Below are positions 25,861-34,713 of a DNA stretch of 64,000 nt, one piece after another (within the stretch, counting starts at the first letter, position 1; each line of letters begins with the position of its first letter). The notes below the pieces were generated by a model. That model saw nothing but the letters and a program-made list of their open reading frames with translations, was not told the origin of the DNA and made no database searches. Origin of the DNA: Aquibium pacificus (GTDB lineage: Bacteria; Pseudomonadota; Alphaproteobacteria; Rhizobiales; Rhizobiaceae); the NCBI RefSeq assembly GCF_040839445.1, contig NZ_JBDPGJ010000004.1:124001-188000 (forward strand). Direction: 5' to 3'. A program made the translations under genes and the position numbers.

Positions 25861-26468
25861 ATGAAAAGACTGTGCTCCGCCTTTCTGTCCGTGGGCGCAC
25901 TGGCGGCCACATCCTCGCTCCCGCTGTCTGCGCAGACGGTGGCGGATACGACCGCTGGCGAGCTGGTTCCCGACACAATGACCGAAGCGCTGATCCGTCC
26001 TGCCGAGCAAAAGCTGGGTATCCGGGTTGTCGCCGATGCCAGTACCAGCCGCCATCCGGAGGGCAAGACGTAGGTGATGTCCGGCGAGCCGATCCGGGTT
26101 CTGTTCAACGCATCCGCGGGTTACAGCGCCACCGCCGAGGCCGAAAGCACGCCGGCGGCGTTCACCGCCATCGGGCGATCATGGAATACAATTGCCGTGC
26201 CGTGCAAAGGGACACGGCCAACAAGGGAAATGCCATGAGGCTCATCAACGAACTTCTGGAACCGAAGGGCGAGACCGAGCGGACCACTGAATACATCACC
26301 GCGCCGCTGAACGTCACCGATGGCGAGGTCATGGACCCCGAGCGCCTGGCCGCACTCACCGCCGCGCCCGCAGACATGGCGATCCAAATGCCTGCCAATG
26401 CCGCATGGTGGGCCTCCGGTCGGGGTGAGGCGGCCGAGCGGCGTTGACTGGAGTTCATGCCGCATTAG
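25861..26468 (+). pseudogene. Decayed ABC substrate-binding protein gene (PotD type)
   Basis: The first 70 codons encode a signal peptide and a mature start collinear with the intact protein at 7920 (relic RPAEQKLGIRVVADA against KPAEEKYGFRVIIDA). A TAG stop at 26071-26073 interrupts it. The same frame then continues as SGEPIRVLFNASAGYSA, matching SGKPIWDVFDASAGYCA. About 155 residues are missing. The rest resumes in another frame as RAIMEYNC, then DPERLAALTAAPADM and AAWWASGRGEAAE, matching QAIMEFSC, DPERLKILTTAPDNV and DWWASPEGEAAE. A further TGA precedes the residual LEFMPH tail. One nonsense codon, one large deletion, a frame change and a second stop make it non-functional. It sits where the transporter's own binding protein belongs. 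Confidence 0.88.
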
Positions 26469-26576
26469 CGCCGCCCGGGACGTCGCGGCTTTCCAGAAAA
26501 GCTCGATGTCTCCCCACGATTGCGCACAGGCCTCGCTGCCCGTGCGCGCATAACAATATGACCGCAGGGGAATGCC

Positions 26577-27452
26577 ATGACCGATTCATCAAACGCCGCG
26601 CTAATCGCCCGGGCGGAACGAGCCGAGCAGGGCAGCTATCTGCTCCTGTTTGCGCCAGCACTCCTACTGGTGGGATTATTCCTAGGCGGGCCGCTCGGGC
26701 TCTTGTTCTTCCAGTCACTGCGCGAGGGTGACAGCTTCTCGTTCGTCCACTACGCACGCATCTGGCAGGAAGAGATCTACTGGCGCACCTATGCCGATAC
26801 GCTGCAGATCAGCTTGCTGGTGACCGTCCTGTCAATCGTGTTCGGCTTCCCGCTCGCTTATGCCGCCGCCGTTGCCTCACGCGGATGGTCGACGCTGATC
26901 CTCGCGCTGGTGATGCTGCCGTTCTGGACCTCGGTGCTAGTGCGCACCTATGCCTGGCTGGTGGTGCTGCAGCGCCGCGGGATCATCAACACCACGCTGA
27001 TAGATCTGGGCATCATCGAAAAACCGCTGTCGCTGTCGCACAATTTCACTGCCGTATTGATCGGGATGTTGCATGTGATGATCCCCTTCATGGTCTTCCC
27101 GCTCTATGCAGCGTTGTCAAAAATCCCGACCGAACTCACGCAGGCCGGCCATTCGCTGGGGGGCAGCACCTTCTACGTTTTCCGCCGTATCATCCTTCCG
27201 CTGGCCGCGCCGGGCGTGGCCGCCGGCTCGGTTCTGGTGTTCATCCTCTGCCTCGGCTTCTACCTGACGCCCGAGCTTCTGGGCGGCGGCAAGACGATCA
27301 TGGTTTCGTCGCTCGTCCAACGAAATGTCGAGCTCTACCTGCAGTTCGGCGCAGCGAGCGCGGTAGCCATGGTGCTGCTGGCGATGGTCTGCACCATCTT
27401 CTGGGCGGTCGATCGCGCGCTGCCTGTCGAAAAGATCGTCGGTATGCGCTGA
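26577..27452 (+). CDS. ABC transporter permease, PotB-like
   Basis: A 291-residue inner-membrane permease of the spermidine/putrescine-type family. Six hydrophobic segments are visible, starting with SYLLLFAPALLLVGLFLGG. The EAA-loop region is ALSKIPTELTQAGHSLGGSTFYVFRRIILPLAAPGV, which contacts the ATPase. AGGGG lies upstream of the ATG. It is the first intact gene after the binding-protein relic and is followed 10 bp later by the second permease. Substrate uptake of polyamine or a related cation is inferred from family only. Confidence 0.93.
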   Translation: MTDSSNAALIARAERAEQGSYLLLFAPALLLVGLFLGGPLGLLFFQSLREGDSFSFVHYARIWQEEIYWRTYADTLQISLLVTVLSIVFGFPLAYAAAVASRGWSTLILALVMLPFWTSVLVRTYAWLVVLQRRGIINTTLIDLGIIEKPLSLSHNFTAVLIGMLHVMIPFMVFPLYAALSKIPTELTQAGHSLGGSTFYVFRRIILPLAAPGVAAGSVLVFILCLGFYLTPELLGGGKTIMVSSLVQRNVELYLQFGAASAVAMVLLAMVCTIFWAVDRALPVEKIVGMR

Positions 27453-27462
27453 GGAGACGGCC

Positions 27463-28251
27463 ATGACCATTTCCCGCCTTGGCCTCTGGGCCATTACTGC
27501 TCTTGTCCTGTTCTTCATGGTGATGCCCATCGTCATCGTGTTCGTGATGTCCTTTTCGGACTCACGCTTCCTGACATTCCCGCCGAAGGCCTTCAGCCTG
27601 CGTTGGTACGAGGAGTATTTCGGCGATCGCGATTGGATGGACGCGACTTGGAACAGCTTCCTTCTGGCCACGCTGACGACCCTGATCGTGGTGCCGGTTG
27701 GCACGGCGGCGGCCTATGCCGCGAACGTCTCGCAATCAAGCCTTGTGCGGCGGCTGCAGATCCTGCTGCTGACCCCGGTCATGGTACCTGTCATCATCCT
27801 CGCCGCAGGGCTTTACATGGTCTATGCTCAGGTCGGTCTGGTGGCGACTAAGGTCGGGCTCGTGTTCGCCTTTGCCATGATGAACCTGCCCTATGTCTTC
27901 ATCTCGGTACTGGCAGGGCTGCGCTCTTTCGACATGAGCCAGGAAGACGTAGCGCGCAGCTTGGGCGTCAATCGCTTCACGGCCTTCATGAAGGTGACGC
28001 TGCCGCAGATCAAAGCCTCGGTTATTACCGGCGCGCTCTTTGCCTTTATCGGGGCTCTGGATGAAACCGTGGTCTCCATCTTCATCGCCGGAGGAGAGAA
28101 CCAGACCCTGCCGCGGCGTATGTTCATGAGCCTGCGCAACGAGATCGACCCTACCATTGCTGCAATCAGTTCGGTTCTGATCTCGGTCTCCTTCGCCCTT
28201 GTCATTATCTCCAGTCTGCGTGGCCGCAAGGCCCGGGTCGGGCACGCCTGA
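27463..28251 (+). CDS. ABC transporter permease, PotC-like
   Basis: A 262-residue second permease. The N-terminal membrane span is LWAITALVLFFMVMPIVIVFVMSFS, and the characteristic periplasmic segment is FPPKAFSLRWYEEYF. The EAA loop is SFDMSQEDVARSLGVNRFTAFMKVTLPQI. GAGGAGACGG precedes the ATG. It would form the heterodimeric channel with the PotB-like protein. The ATPase gene begins 14 bp downstream. Confidence 0.93.
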   Translation: MTISRLGLWAITALVLFFMVMPIVIVFVMSFSDSRFLTFPPKAFSLRWYEEYFGDRDWMDATWNSFLLATLTTLIVVPVGTAAAYAANVSQSSLVRRLQILLLTPVMVPVIILAAGLYMVYAQVGLVATKVGLVFAFAMMNLPYVFISVLAGLRSFDMSQEDVARSLGVNRFTAFMKVTLPQIKASVITGALFAFIGALDETVVSIFIAGGENQTLPRRMFMSLRNEIDPTIAAISSVLISVSFALVIISSLRGRKARVGHA

Positions 28252-28265
28252 AAGGATTTCCTCCC

Positions 28266-29354
28266 ATGAGCTCCAATTTCGTACCCGTCCGTCTGGAGAA
28301 GATCGTCAAGAACTATGGCATCTTCACGGTACTGAAAGAGGTATCGATCGACATCCGTGCGGGCGAGTTTGTCTCGATCCTCGGCCCATCGGGGTCCGGG
28401 AAGACCACGATGCTGCAACTGATCGGCGGCTTTTCACGCCCTACAAGCGGTCGAGTCTGGTTCGGCGACAGCGATGTCACGCTGCTGCCGCCGCAGAGGC
28501 GCGACATTGGCGTGGTGTTCCAGAACTACGCGCTCTTCCCGCACCTTTCAGTGGCCGAGAACATCGCCTTTCCGCTCCGCGCGCGCAAAGTGCCGAGCAG
28601 CCAGATCGCCGCACAGGTTGAAAAGGCCCTCGCCACCGTCGAGCTTCCAGGTTATGGCGAGCGGCCCATCGCCAAGCTCTCGGGCGGCCAGCGTCAACGC
28701 GTGGCGCTTGCGCGCGCCATCGTCTTCGAGCCGCGCCTGATCCTGATGGACGAGCCGCTCTCCGCGCTCGACAAGAACCTGCGCGAGACGATGCAACTCG
28801 AGTTGCGCAGCCTGCATGCGAAGCTCGGCGCGACCGTCGTCTATGTGACCCATGACCAGCGCGAGGCGCTGACCCTGTCGGATCGGGTGGCGGTGATGAA
28901 TGCCGGAAGGATATTGCAGGTCGACACGCCGCGCACGCTCTATTCGGCCCCTGCCGATGCCTTTGTTGCCGGGTTCGTGGGGGAATCCTCCCTGCTCCCG
29001 GTGGCGCGCACCGGGACGAATTCCGCGCGCCTGGGGGACACGGTGCTGCGCAGTGCCCGCCCGCTACCGGCAGACGGTGAACTCTACATCGCGCTTCAAG
29101 CCGAGGCGCTGCTGCCCTGCGCGGCCGACGAAACCGAAAGCGACTGCAACTATCTTTCGGGGCAGGTTCGTGACGTGGTGTTTCAGGGCGAGAGTCTGAA
29201 GGTCAAAGTGGTTCTGGCGGACGGCACGGAAATCAGCTTCCGCGTCCCCAGCCATCATTCCAACAACATCGCGCTCCCGCAGGCCGGTCAGAATGTACGG
29301 CTGAAGCTGCATGTGGAGGATACCGTCATCGTGCCTTCCTCGAACGCGGCATGA
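28266..29354 (+). CDS. ABC transporter ATP-binding protein, PotA-like
   Basis: A 362-residue ATPase. Walker A is GPSGSGKTT (40-48), the Q-loop is VVFQNYALFPHLS, the signature LSGGQRQR (138-145), Walker B LILMDEPLSALD (158-169), and the H-loop YVTHDQREAL. A C-terminal TOBE region follows residue 240. Length and order fit the spermidine/putrescine importer ATPases. It energises the two permeases just upstream. It is the last transporter gene, followed after 300 bp by the second double-GNAT protein. Confidence 0.94.
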   Translation: MSSNFVPVRLEKIVKNYGIFTVLKEVSIDIRAGEFVSILGPSGSGKTTMLQLIGGFSRPTSGRVWFGDSDVTLLPPQRRDIGVVFQNYALFPHLSVAENIAFPLRARKVPSSQIAAQVEKALATVELPGYGERPIAKLSGGQRQRVALARAIVFEPRLILMDEPLSALDKNLRETMQLELRSLHAKLGATVVYVTHDQREALTLSDRVAVMNAGRILQVDTPRTLYSAPADAFVAGFVGESSLLPVARTGTNSARLGDTVLRSARPLPADGELYIALQAEALLPCAADETESDCNYLSGQVRDVVFQGESLKVKVVLADGTEISFRVPSHHSNNIALPQAGQNVRLKLHVEDTVIVPSSNAA

Positions 29355-29508
29355 CCCTGCACCGGGCCTTTTGTCGCTGGCGGGTGACCCGGCCGTTTTC
29401 TTGATGCGAATGTCGGGCCAGCCGCGCGGCCCAGGCCACGACCGCCCCATCGATCCCGCTGTCGCGGCGATCAGTCACTATCATGCGGCCACCGGCCTCT
29501 GGTCAGGC

Positions 29509-29537
29509 CGTCGCGGGTTCCTTTGCAACCCGCGACG
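29509..29537. other. Perfect 11-bp stem-loop in the 300-bp leader before the GNAT gene
   Basis: CGTCGCGGGTT (29509-29519), loop CCTTTGC, then AACCCGCGACG (29527-29537). No T-tract follows. It lies between the ABC ATPase gene and the GNAT start at 29655 (gap 29355-29654, otherwise without a gene). It could be a terminator of the transporter operon, an mRNA-stability element or an attenuator. Confidence 0.45.
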
Positions 29538-29654
29538 CAGAAACTTTGGCCTTGTCACCCCAAAACGCCAGAACCTGCGGCGCGTTCTGCCGCTCCGGTC
29601 TGGCTTCCGCGTGGACCACATGGCAGACTCGGCTGGTCAACATGGGATCAGCAC

Positions 29655-30539
29655 ATGTCGCAACAGGATCGGATTGATCTTGAGCACTACTCCGTCACCG
29701 CGCGACCGGTGGCCACGGAGGATGTGGCCCGGCTGCACGAGTTGGCGGTTGGCGTGGGCTGGCCGCATCGCCCCGAAGACCTCCGCCAAATTATCTCCTT
29801 GGCGAAGGGCTATGTAGCCTGTGACGAAATCGGCCGGGTCGGCGGCTCGGCCCTTTGGTTTCCGTTAGGCGAGGATACCGCTTGCATCGGCATGGTCATC
29901 ACTCCGCCAAGGATGCAGTCGCGGGGTGCCGGGCGCTGGCTCATGCAGCGGGTGCTGCGCGACATCGGCAAGCGCGAGATCATCGTGAATGCGACCCCGC
30001 AGGCCGTCAGACTTTACGAACAGCTCGGCTTCGGCAAATACGGTCTGGGGCAGCAGATGCAAGGCCACACCAAGGCGCCCGATACCCCTCCGGCCGTGCC
30101 TGCGGGGCTGACGCTTCGCCCGCTCTCCGGCGCGGACCTGCCTGCACTTCAGGTGCTTGATCGCGAAGCGACGGGCCATGACCGCACTGCCGTATTGCTT
30201 TGCATGTTGGAACCGGCCGACGCTGTGCTGCTGCTTGATAAAGGCGGGGCGCCGGTTGGTTATGCCTTCTCGCGGCCTTTCGGGCGCGGCGAGTTGTTGG
30301 GCCCTGTAGTCGCACGCAATGATGATGAGGCGATTGCCTTGGCAAGCCATTTTCTGTTGCGCCACGTCGGCAGCTATATGCGGCTCGACACGCTCGTCCG
30401 TCCGGGGAAGTTCACGGACTTCGTCGAAAACTGCGGCCTCGCGATATCGACAACGATCACCCAAATGCGGCTGAACCCGAAAGCCGCGGCATCGGGCACC
30501 ACGCGCAGCTACGCCATGGTCGGTCAAGCCTTCGGCTGA
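29655..30539 (+). CDS. Two-domain GNAT N-acetyltransferase (paralogue of the 16075 gene)
   Basis: About 294 residues with two GNAT-like halves. Motif A in the first half is MVITPPRMQSRGAGRWLMQRVL, followed by VNATPQAVRLYEQLGFGKYG. The second half has an Acetyltransf_18-like end with PVGYAFSRPFGRGELLGPVVA. It shares GWPHRPEDL and the GPVVA segment with the protein at 16075-16911. The start is the ATG giving MSQQDRIDLEHY; the ribosome site is weak, and a longer frame upstream lacks homology. Its position after the polyamine-type transporter suggests it acetylates the imported compound or a metabolite. That is inference. Confidence 0.85.
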   Translation: MSQQDRIDLEHYSVTARPVATEDVARLHELAVGVGWPHRPEDLRQIISLAKGYVACDEIGRVGGSALWFPLGEDTACIGMVITPPRMQSRGAGRWLMQRVLRDIGKREIIVNATPQAVRLYEQLGFGKYGLGQQMQGHTKAPDTPPAVPAGLTLRPLSGADLPALQVLDREATGHDRTAVLLCMLEPADAVLLLDKGGAPVGYAFSRPFGRGELLGPVVARNDDEAIALASHFLLRHVGSYMRLDTLVRPGKFTDFVENCGLAISTTITQMRLNPKAAASGTTRSYAMVGQAFG

Positions 30540-31057
30540 TTTCATCAGGTCATCGATCAATGGAACCAGCCATAGTATGCCGCAGCCGGCTTAGGGCATG
30601 ACCGGGATCGGTTGACCGGGACGGGAAAGCACGCCGAAGCAGCCTTGGGACGTGTGGATTTGCACATTCTCGCCGACAATGGCTGCTTCGCTACTCAGGA
30701 GATACTGCTTGCCAGGCGGTTCCTGGCACTGCTTCGCAAGCGACCGAAAACCTGACGTGCGACCGCGTGCCTTTTGCAGACCAGCACAGGACACGTGAAC
30801 CGGCGGCGCAGGCGCCCTCAAAGTGCCGTGGTGTTCGGTGAAGATCAACTCAACGGCACCAAAGGCACGCCGCGCGACCCCGTCAGACCAGCCGCGAAGC
30901 GCCTCGCAACCTGTCAGTGGCTCCTCGTCGCCATCAACCACCCCACCGGATGCGCCTCACGCGGCCGGGACTCTTCGTCCCTTCGAACTTGATCCCCGTC
31001 AATGCCCCCATGGCCCGGAAAGGTCTTTGCTGCCTCTAGGCACGAAGGGAGCTGGTC
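30540..31057. other. 518-bp gap at the boundary between region A and region B
   Basis: No gene is supported. Short frames on both strands lack known motifs. One plus-strand stretch near 30650-30750 reads ILADNGCF followed by ARRF, faintly reminiscent of a DDE-transposase DNG motif, but is too short to call. The gap separates the amine-catabolic genes from the aromatic-type set and may be an old insertion or recombination scar. Confidence 0.45.
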
Positions 31058-33457
31058 ATGCGTGAAACAGCGGCGATCGGAAACGAGGCGCTCGTCGTCT
31101 TGTTCGACGACGTGGGCCGAAGGGACGTCGGCAGCGTCGGCGGGAAGAACGCGTCGCTTGGCGAGATGATCTCGTCGCTTGGGTCCAGGAGGATTCCGGT
31201 CCCGGCTGGTTTCGCCACGACGGCCGCCGCCTACCGCGATTTCATCCGCGCCAACGGACTGGAGGAGAAGATCCGGTGTCGCCTCCGGGATCTGGAAGCG
31301 GGCAAGGCGTCGCTCGGCGAAACAGGCGCAGCGATCCGGGCGATGATCCTCGAAGGAGAGTGGCCGAAGGAGACGGCGAAGGCCATCGAGGCAGCCTATG
31401 CCGAGCTTTGCAGCAGGTCGGGGAAAAAGGAGCTGGACGTCGCGGTGCGTTCCAGCGCAACGGCCGAGGACCTGCCGGACGCGAGCTTCGCCGGGCAGCA
31501 GGAGACCTTCCTCAACATTCGCGGCAAGAAAGCGCTCATGGATGCCTGCCGGCGCTGCTACGCCTCGCTCTTCACCGACCGCGCGATCAGCTACCGCACG
31601 GCAAAGGGTTTCGATCACATGGCGGTGGCGCTGTCGGTTGGCGTACAGCGCATGGTGCGTTCCGACGTCGGCGGTTCGGGCGTCATGTTCTCGCTCGATA
31701 CCGAGACCGGGTTCCCGGACGTGGTCGTGATCGACGCGGCCTGGGGCCTGGGCGAGAACGTCGTGCAGGGCGCCGTCGATCCGGACGAGTACCAGATCTT
31801 CAAGCCGCTGCTGGCTCGACCGGGCCTGACGCCGATCATCCACAAGAGCCTCGGCGAGAAGAAGCAGAAGATGATCTACGGCTCCGGCGACCGCCCGACG
31901 AGGAACGTTCCGACGTCCAGGGTGGAGCGCACGAGCTACGTCCTGGAGGACGCCGAGATCCTGCGCCTCGCGAACTGGGCGGTCGCCATAGAGGACCACT
32001 ATGGCTGCGCGATGGACATGGAATGGGCCAAGGACGGCGAGACAGGCGAGATGTTCATCGTCCAGGCACGGCCCGAGACGGTGCAGTCGCGGGCCGATGC
32101 CGCGGCGTTGAAGTCCTATTCCGTCTCCGGCCAGGGAAAGACGCTTGCGAAGGGACTGGCGATCGGCTCGGCGGCCGTCTGCGGCCGCGTCTCCATCATC
32201 GAAAACGCGCGCGACATCGATCGCTTCGTCGACGGATCGGTGCTCGTCACCGGAACGACGGATCCGGACTGGGTGCCGATCATGAAGCGGGCCGCCGCGA
32301 TCGTGACCGACCATGGCGGGCGCACCTCGCATGCCGCGATCGTCAGCCGGGAGCTCGGTCTGCCGGCGATCGTGGGCACCGGCAATGCAACGCATGTGCT
32401 GCACGACGAGCAGGACGTGACGGTCTCGTGCGCAGAAGGCGACGAGGGGTTCGTCTATTCGGGAACCGCCGAGATCGGGATCGAAAAGGTGCGGGTCGAC
32501 GACATTCCGGAGACGAGGACGCAGGTGATGCTGAACCTCGCCAATCCGGCGGCGGCCTTCCGCTGGTGGCGATTGCCGTCCGATGGAGTCGGCCTCGCGC
32601 GGATGGAGTTCGTGGTGGGCAACCACATCCGTGTCCACCCGATGGCGCTGGTGCGCTTCGACGAACTGCGCGACGAGAAGGTCCGGGCCGAGATCGAGGA
32701 ACTGACGCGCGGCTACGCCGAAAAGACCGACTACTTCGTCGACCGGTTGTCACGCGGCCTCGCGCGGATTGCCGCCGCCGTCTACCCCAAACCGGTCATC
32801 GTTCGCATGAGCGATTTCAAGACCAACGAATATGCCGGTCTCCTCGGCGGAGCGCAGTTCGAGCCGGAGGAGGAAAACCCGATGATTGGCTTCCGCGGTG
32901 CCGCCCGATACTACTCGCCGCGGTACCGCGAGGGCTTTGCGCTCGAATGCCAGGCGATCAGACGATTGCGCGATGAGATGGGCTTTGCCAACGTCGTCGT
33001 CATGATCCCGTTCTGCCGCTCGATCCTCGAGGCCGACCGCGTTCTCGATGTCATGGCCGCGAACGGCTTGAAGCGCGGCGAGAACGGCCTGGAAGTCTAC
33101 GTCATGTGCGAGATACCGTCGAACGTGGTTCTCGCGTCGGAGTTCGCCAAGCGTTTCGACGGTTTCTCGATCGGATCGAACGACCTGACCCAGTTGACCC
33201 TGGGCGTCGACCGCGACTCCGCCGAGCTGGCGGAACTCTTCGATGAGCAGGACCCGGCCGTGAAGTGGATGATCTCGAACGTCATCTCCGAAGCGCGAAA
33301 GGCCGGCAGCAAGATCGGCCTGTGCGGCCAGGCGCCCAGCGATCATCCGGAGTTCGCGCGCTTCCTTGTCGAGTGCGGAATCAGCTCGATTTCGGTCAGT
33401 CCCGACAGCTTCATCGCCGTCAAGCGCATCGTCGCGGCCGCCGAATCCGGCGGCTGA
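31058..33457 (+). CDS. ppsA: Phosphoenolpyruvate synthase
   Basis: A 799-residue PEP synthase, making PEP from pyruvate and ATP with AMP and phosphate as products. The N-terminal ATP-grasp-like domain begins with VGGKNASLGEM. The swivelling phosphohistidine domain holds catalytic His425 in TDHGGRTSHAAIVSRELGLPAIVGT. The C-terminal TIM barrel has GLARMEFV, VRMSDFKTNEYAGLLGG, the SIGSNDLTQLTLGVDRDS loop and a GLCGQAPSD end. GAAGGGAG precedes the ATG by 6 bases. It stands alone, converging on the CoA-transferase operon. It would supply gluconeogenic PEP during growth on the pyruvate-yielding substrates of the neighbouring operons. A role beyond central metabolism is not indicated. Confidence 0.96.
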   Translation: MRETAAIGNEALVVLFDDVGRRDVGSVGGKNASLGEMISSLGSRRIPVPAGFATTAAAYRDFIRANGLEEKIRCRLRDLEAGKASLGETGAAIRAMILEGEWPKETAKAIEAAYAELCSRSGKKELDVAVRSSATAEDLPDASFAGQQETFLNIRGKKALMDACRRCYASLFTDRAISYRTAKGFDHMAVALSVGVQRMVRSDVGGSGVMFSLDTETGFPDVVVIDAAWGLGENVVQGAVDPDEYQIFKPLLARPGLTPIIHKSLGEKKQKMIYGSGDRPTRNVPTSRVERTSYVLEDAEILRLANWAVAIEDHYGCAMDMEWAKDGETGEMFIVQARPETVQSRADAAALKSYSVSGQGKTLAKGLAIGSAAVCGRVSIIENARDIDRFVDGSVLVTGTTDPDWVPIMKRAAAIVTDHGGRTSHAAIVSRELGLPAIVGTGNATHVLHDEQDVTVSCAEGDEGFVYSGTAEIGIEKVRVDDIPETRTQVMLNLANPAAAFRWWRLPSDGVGLARMEFVVGNHIRVHPMALVRFDELRDEKVRAEIEELTRGYAEKTDYFVDRLSRGLARIAAAVYPKPVIVRMSDFKTNEYAGLLGGAQFEPEEENPMIGFRGAARYYSPRYREGFALECQAIRRLRDEMGFANVVVMIPFCRSILEADRVLDVMAANGLKRGENGLEVYVMCEIPSNVVLASEFAKRFDGFSIGSNDLTQLTLGVDRDSAELAELFDEQDPAVKWMISNVISEARKAGSKIGLCGQAPSDHPEFARFLVECGISSISVSPDSFIAVKRIVAAAESGG

Positions 33458-33546
33458 CTGGCTCAATGGCATCGGTATCGAGTTCGGCCGGCACGGCGCT
33501 TCGCCTGACGATGCTGTTGTAGTCCAAATTGACCTGATGCCGACGG

Positions 33547-33588
33547 TCAGTCCGCGTCGATCTTGTCGACGAATTCGGCAGCGCTCAT
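33547..33588 (-). pseudogene. 13-codon coupled stub, possible 5' remnant of a lost gene
   Basis: An ATG that overlaps the CoA-transferase stop (ATGA) is preceded by GGGGAGG 7 bases upstream, a strong coupled start. The frame encodes only MSAAEFVDKIDAD before a TGA. Such spacing normally begins the next gene of an operon, so this looks like the beginning of a gene lost at the junction with ppsA. It could also be a microprotein. No homology is recognised. Confidence 0.4.
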
Positions 33589-34703
33589 TGTCCCGCCTCC
33601 CCGAACTCTCGCCGCAGGGCTTCCGTCTGGGCGCCGAGGGCCGGGACCGGTCCGCCCTTGATCTCGCGCCGGACGGGCGATGCGACGCCCTCGAAGAGAC
33701 CGCCGGGGGTTTCCACCGCGATGCGCCGCAAGGCGGCATGCGAGGACAGGTCCGCGACCGTCGAGACGTTCGACCATGCGAGCTTGTTGGCCTCGAGCTT
33801 TTCGATGGCCTGGGCGCGCGTCATGCCGCCGAAGACGCCTGCCATGATCGCGCCGAGTGCCCGCCGGTTCTCCACGCGGCTCGGATTGTCGCGGTAGAGC
33901 GGGTCGTCGATCAGGTCCGGCCGTTGCAGAACGCCCGTGCACAGGCGGCGCCACTCGCCGGGATTCTGCACCACGATGACGATCTCGCCGTCGGCGCACG
34001 TCACGGCGCAATAGGGATAGATCGCGGCATGCTCCAGGCCCGAGCGGGGCGTGGCCTTTCCGCCGTAGTCGTGGTGCAGCAGCGGCACGCTCATCATGTC
34101 GGCCATGGTATCGAACATGGCGATCTCGATCGCCTTGCCCTTGCCGGTGACCGATCGCTCGACCAGCGCTTCGAGGATGGCGGCATGCGCGTTCATGCCG
34201 GTCATGACGTCGGCGATGGAGACGCCGACCTTCACCGGCGTGTCGGGCGTGCCGGTAACGGAGCACACGCCGCTCTCGGCCTGGATCAGCATGTCGTAGG
34301 CACGCATAGCCCGCGCGGGACTGTCCTGGCGGTAGCCGACGATGTCGACCGCGATCAGCCGCGGATGGCGCGAGACGACGTCGGCCGCGCCGAGCCCGAG
34401 CCGCCGCGCGGCGCCGGGCGCCAGGTTCTGGATGAAGACGTCGGCCCTGGCGACCATCCGCTCGACCAGGGCGCGGTCGGCCTCGTCCTTGATGTCGAGG
34501 ACGGCGCTCTCCTTGCCGCGGTTGAGCCAGGCGAAATAGGCGCTCGTGCCGTGCACGGCCTTGTCGTAGTGCCTGGCCGTCTCCCCCTCGGCCTTCTCGA
34601 TCTTGATGACGCGGGCCCCGGCGTCTGCGAGCCGCAGCGTGCAGGTGGGCGCCGCGACCGCCTGTTCGATGGCGACGACCAGCAGTCCCTCAAGCGGAAG
34701 CAT
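33585..34703 (-). CDS. CaiB/BaiF-type (family III) CoA transferase
   Basis: A 372-residue family III CoA transferase that moves CoA between carboxylic acids through an aspartyl-CoA anhydride. The likely nucleophile is Asp165 in VSIADVMTGM, in the position of Asp169 of formyl-CoA transferase. AYDMLIQAESG and LNRGKESAVLDIKD are family signatures. It starts 10 bp after the acyl-CoA dehydrogenase stop and is the last complete gene of the minus-strand operon. Together they would activate an organic acid and desaturate its CoA ester. The acid is unknown. Confidence 0.93.
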   Translation of the reverse strand: MLPLEGLLVVAIEQAVAAPTCTLRLADAGARVIKIEKAEGETARHYDKAVHGTSAYFAWLNRGKESAVLDIKDEADRALVERMVARADVFIQNLAPGAARRLGLGAADVVSRHPRLIAVDIVGYRQDSPARAMRAYDMLIQAESGVCSVTGTPDTPVKVGVSIADVMTGMNAHAAILEALVERSVTGKGKAIEIAMFDTMADMMSVPLLHHDYGGKATPRSGLEHAAIYPYCAVTCADGEIVIVVQNPGEWRRLCTGVLQRPDLIDDPLYRDNPSRVENRRALGAIMAGVFGGMTRAQAIEKLEANKLAWSNVSTVADLSSHAALRRIAVETPGGLFEGVASPVRREIKGGPVPALGAQTEALRREFGEAGQ

Positions 34704-34713
34704 TGCGCCGGCC

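Noticed and set aside
30640..30760. Possible transposase remnant (ILADNGCF)
   Set aside because: Only a DNG triplet with loose context and no flanking inverted repeats or target duplications; too short to call an insertion sequence.
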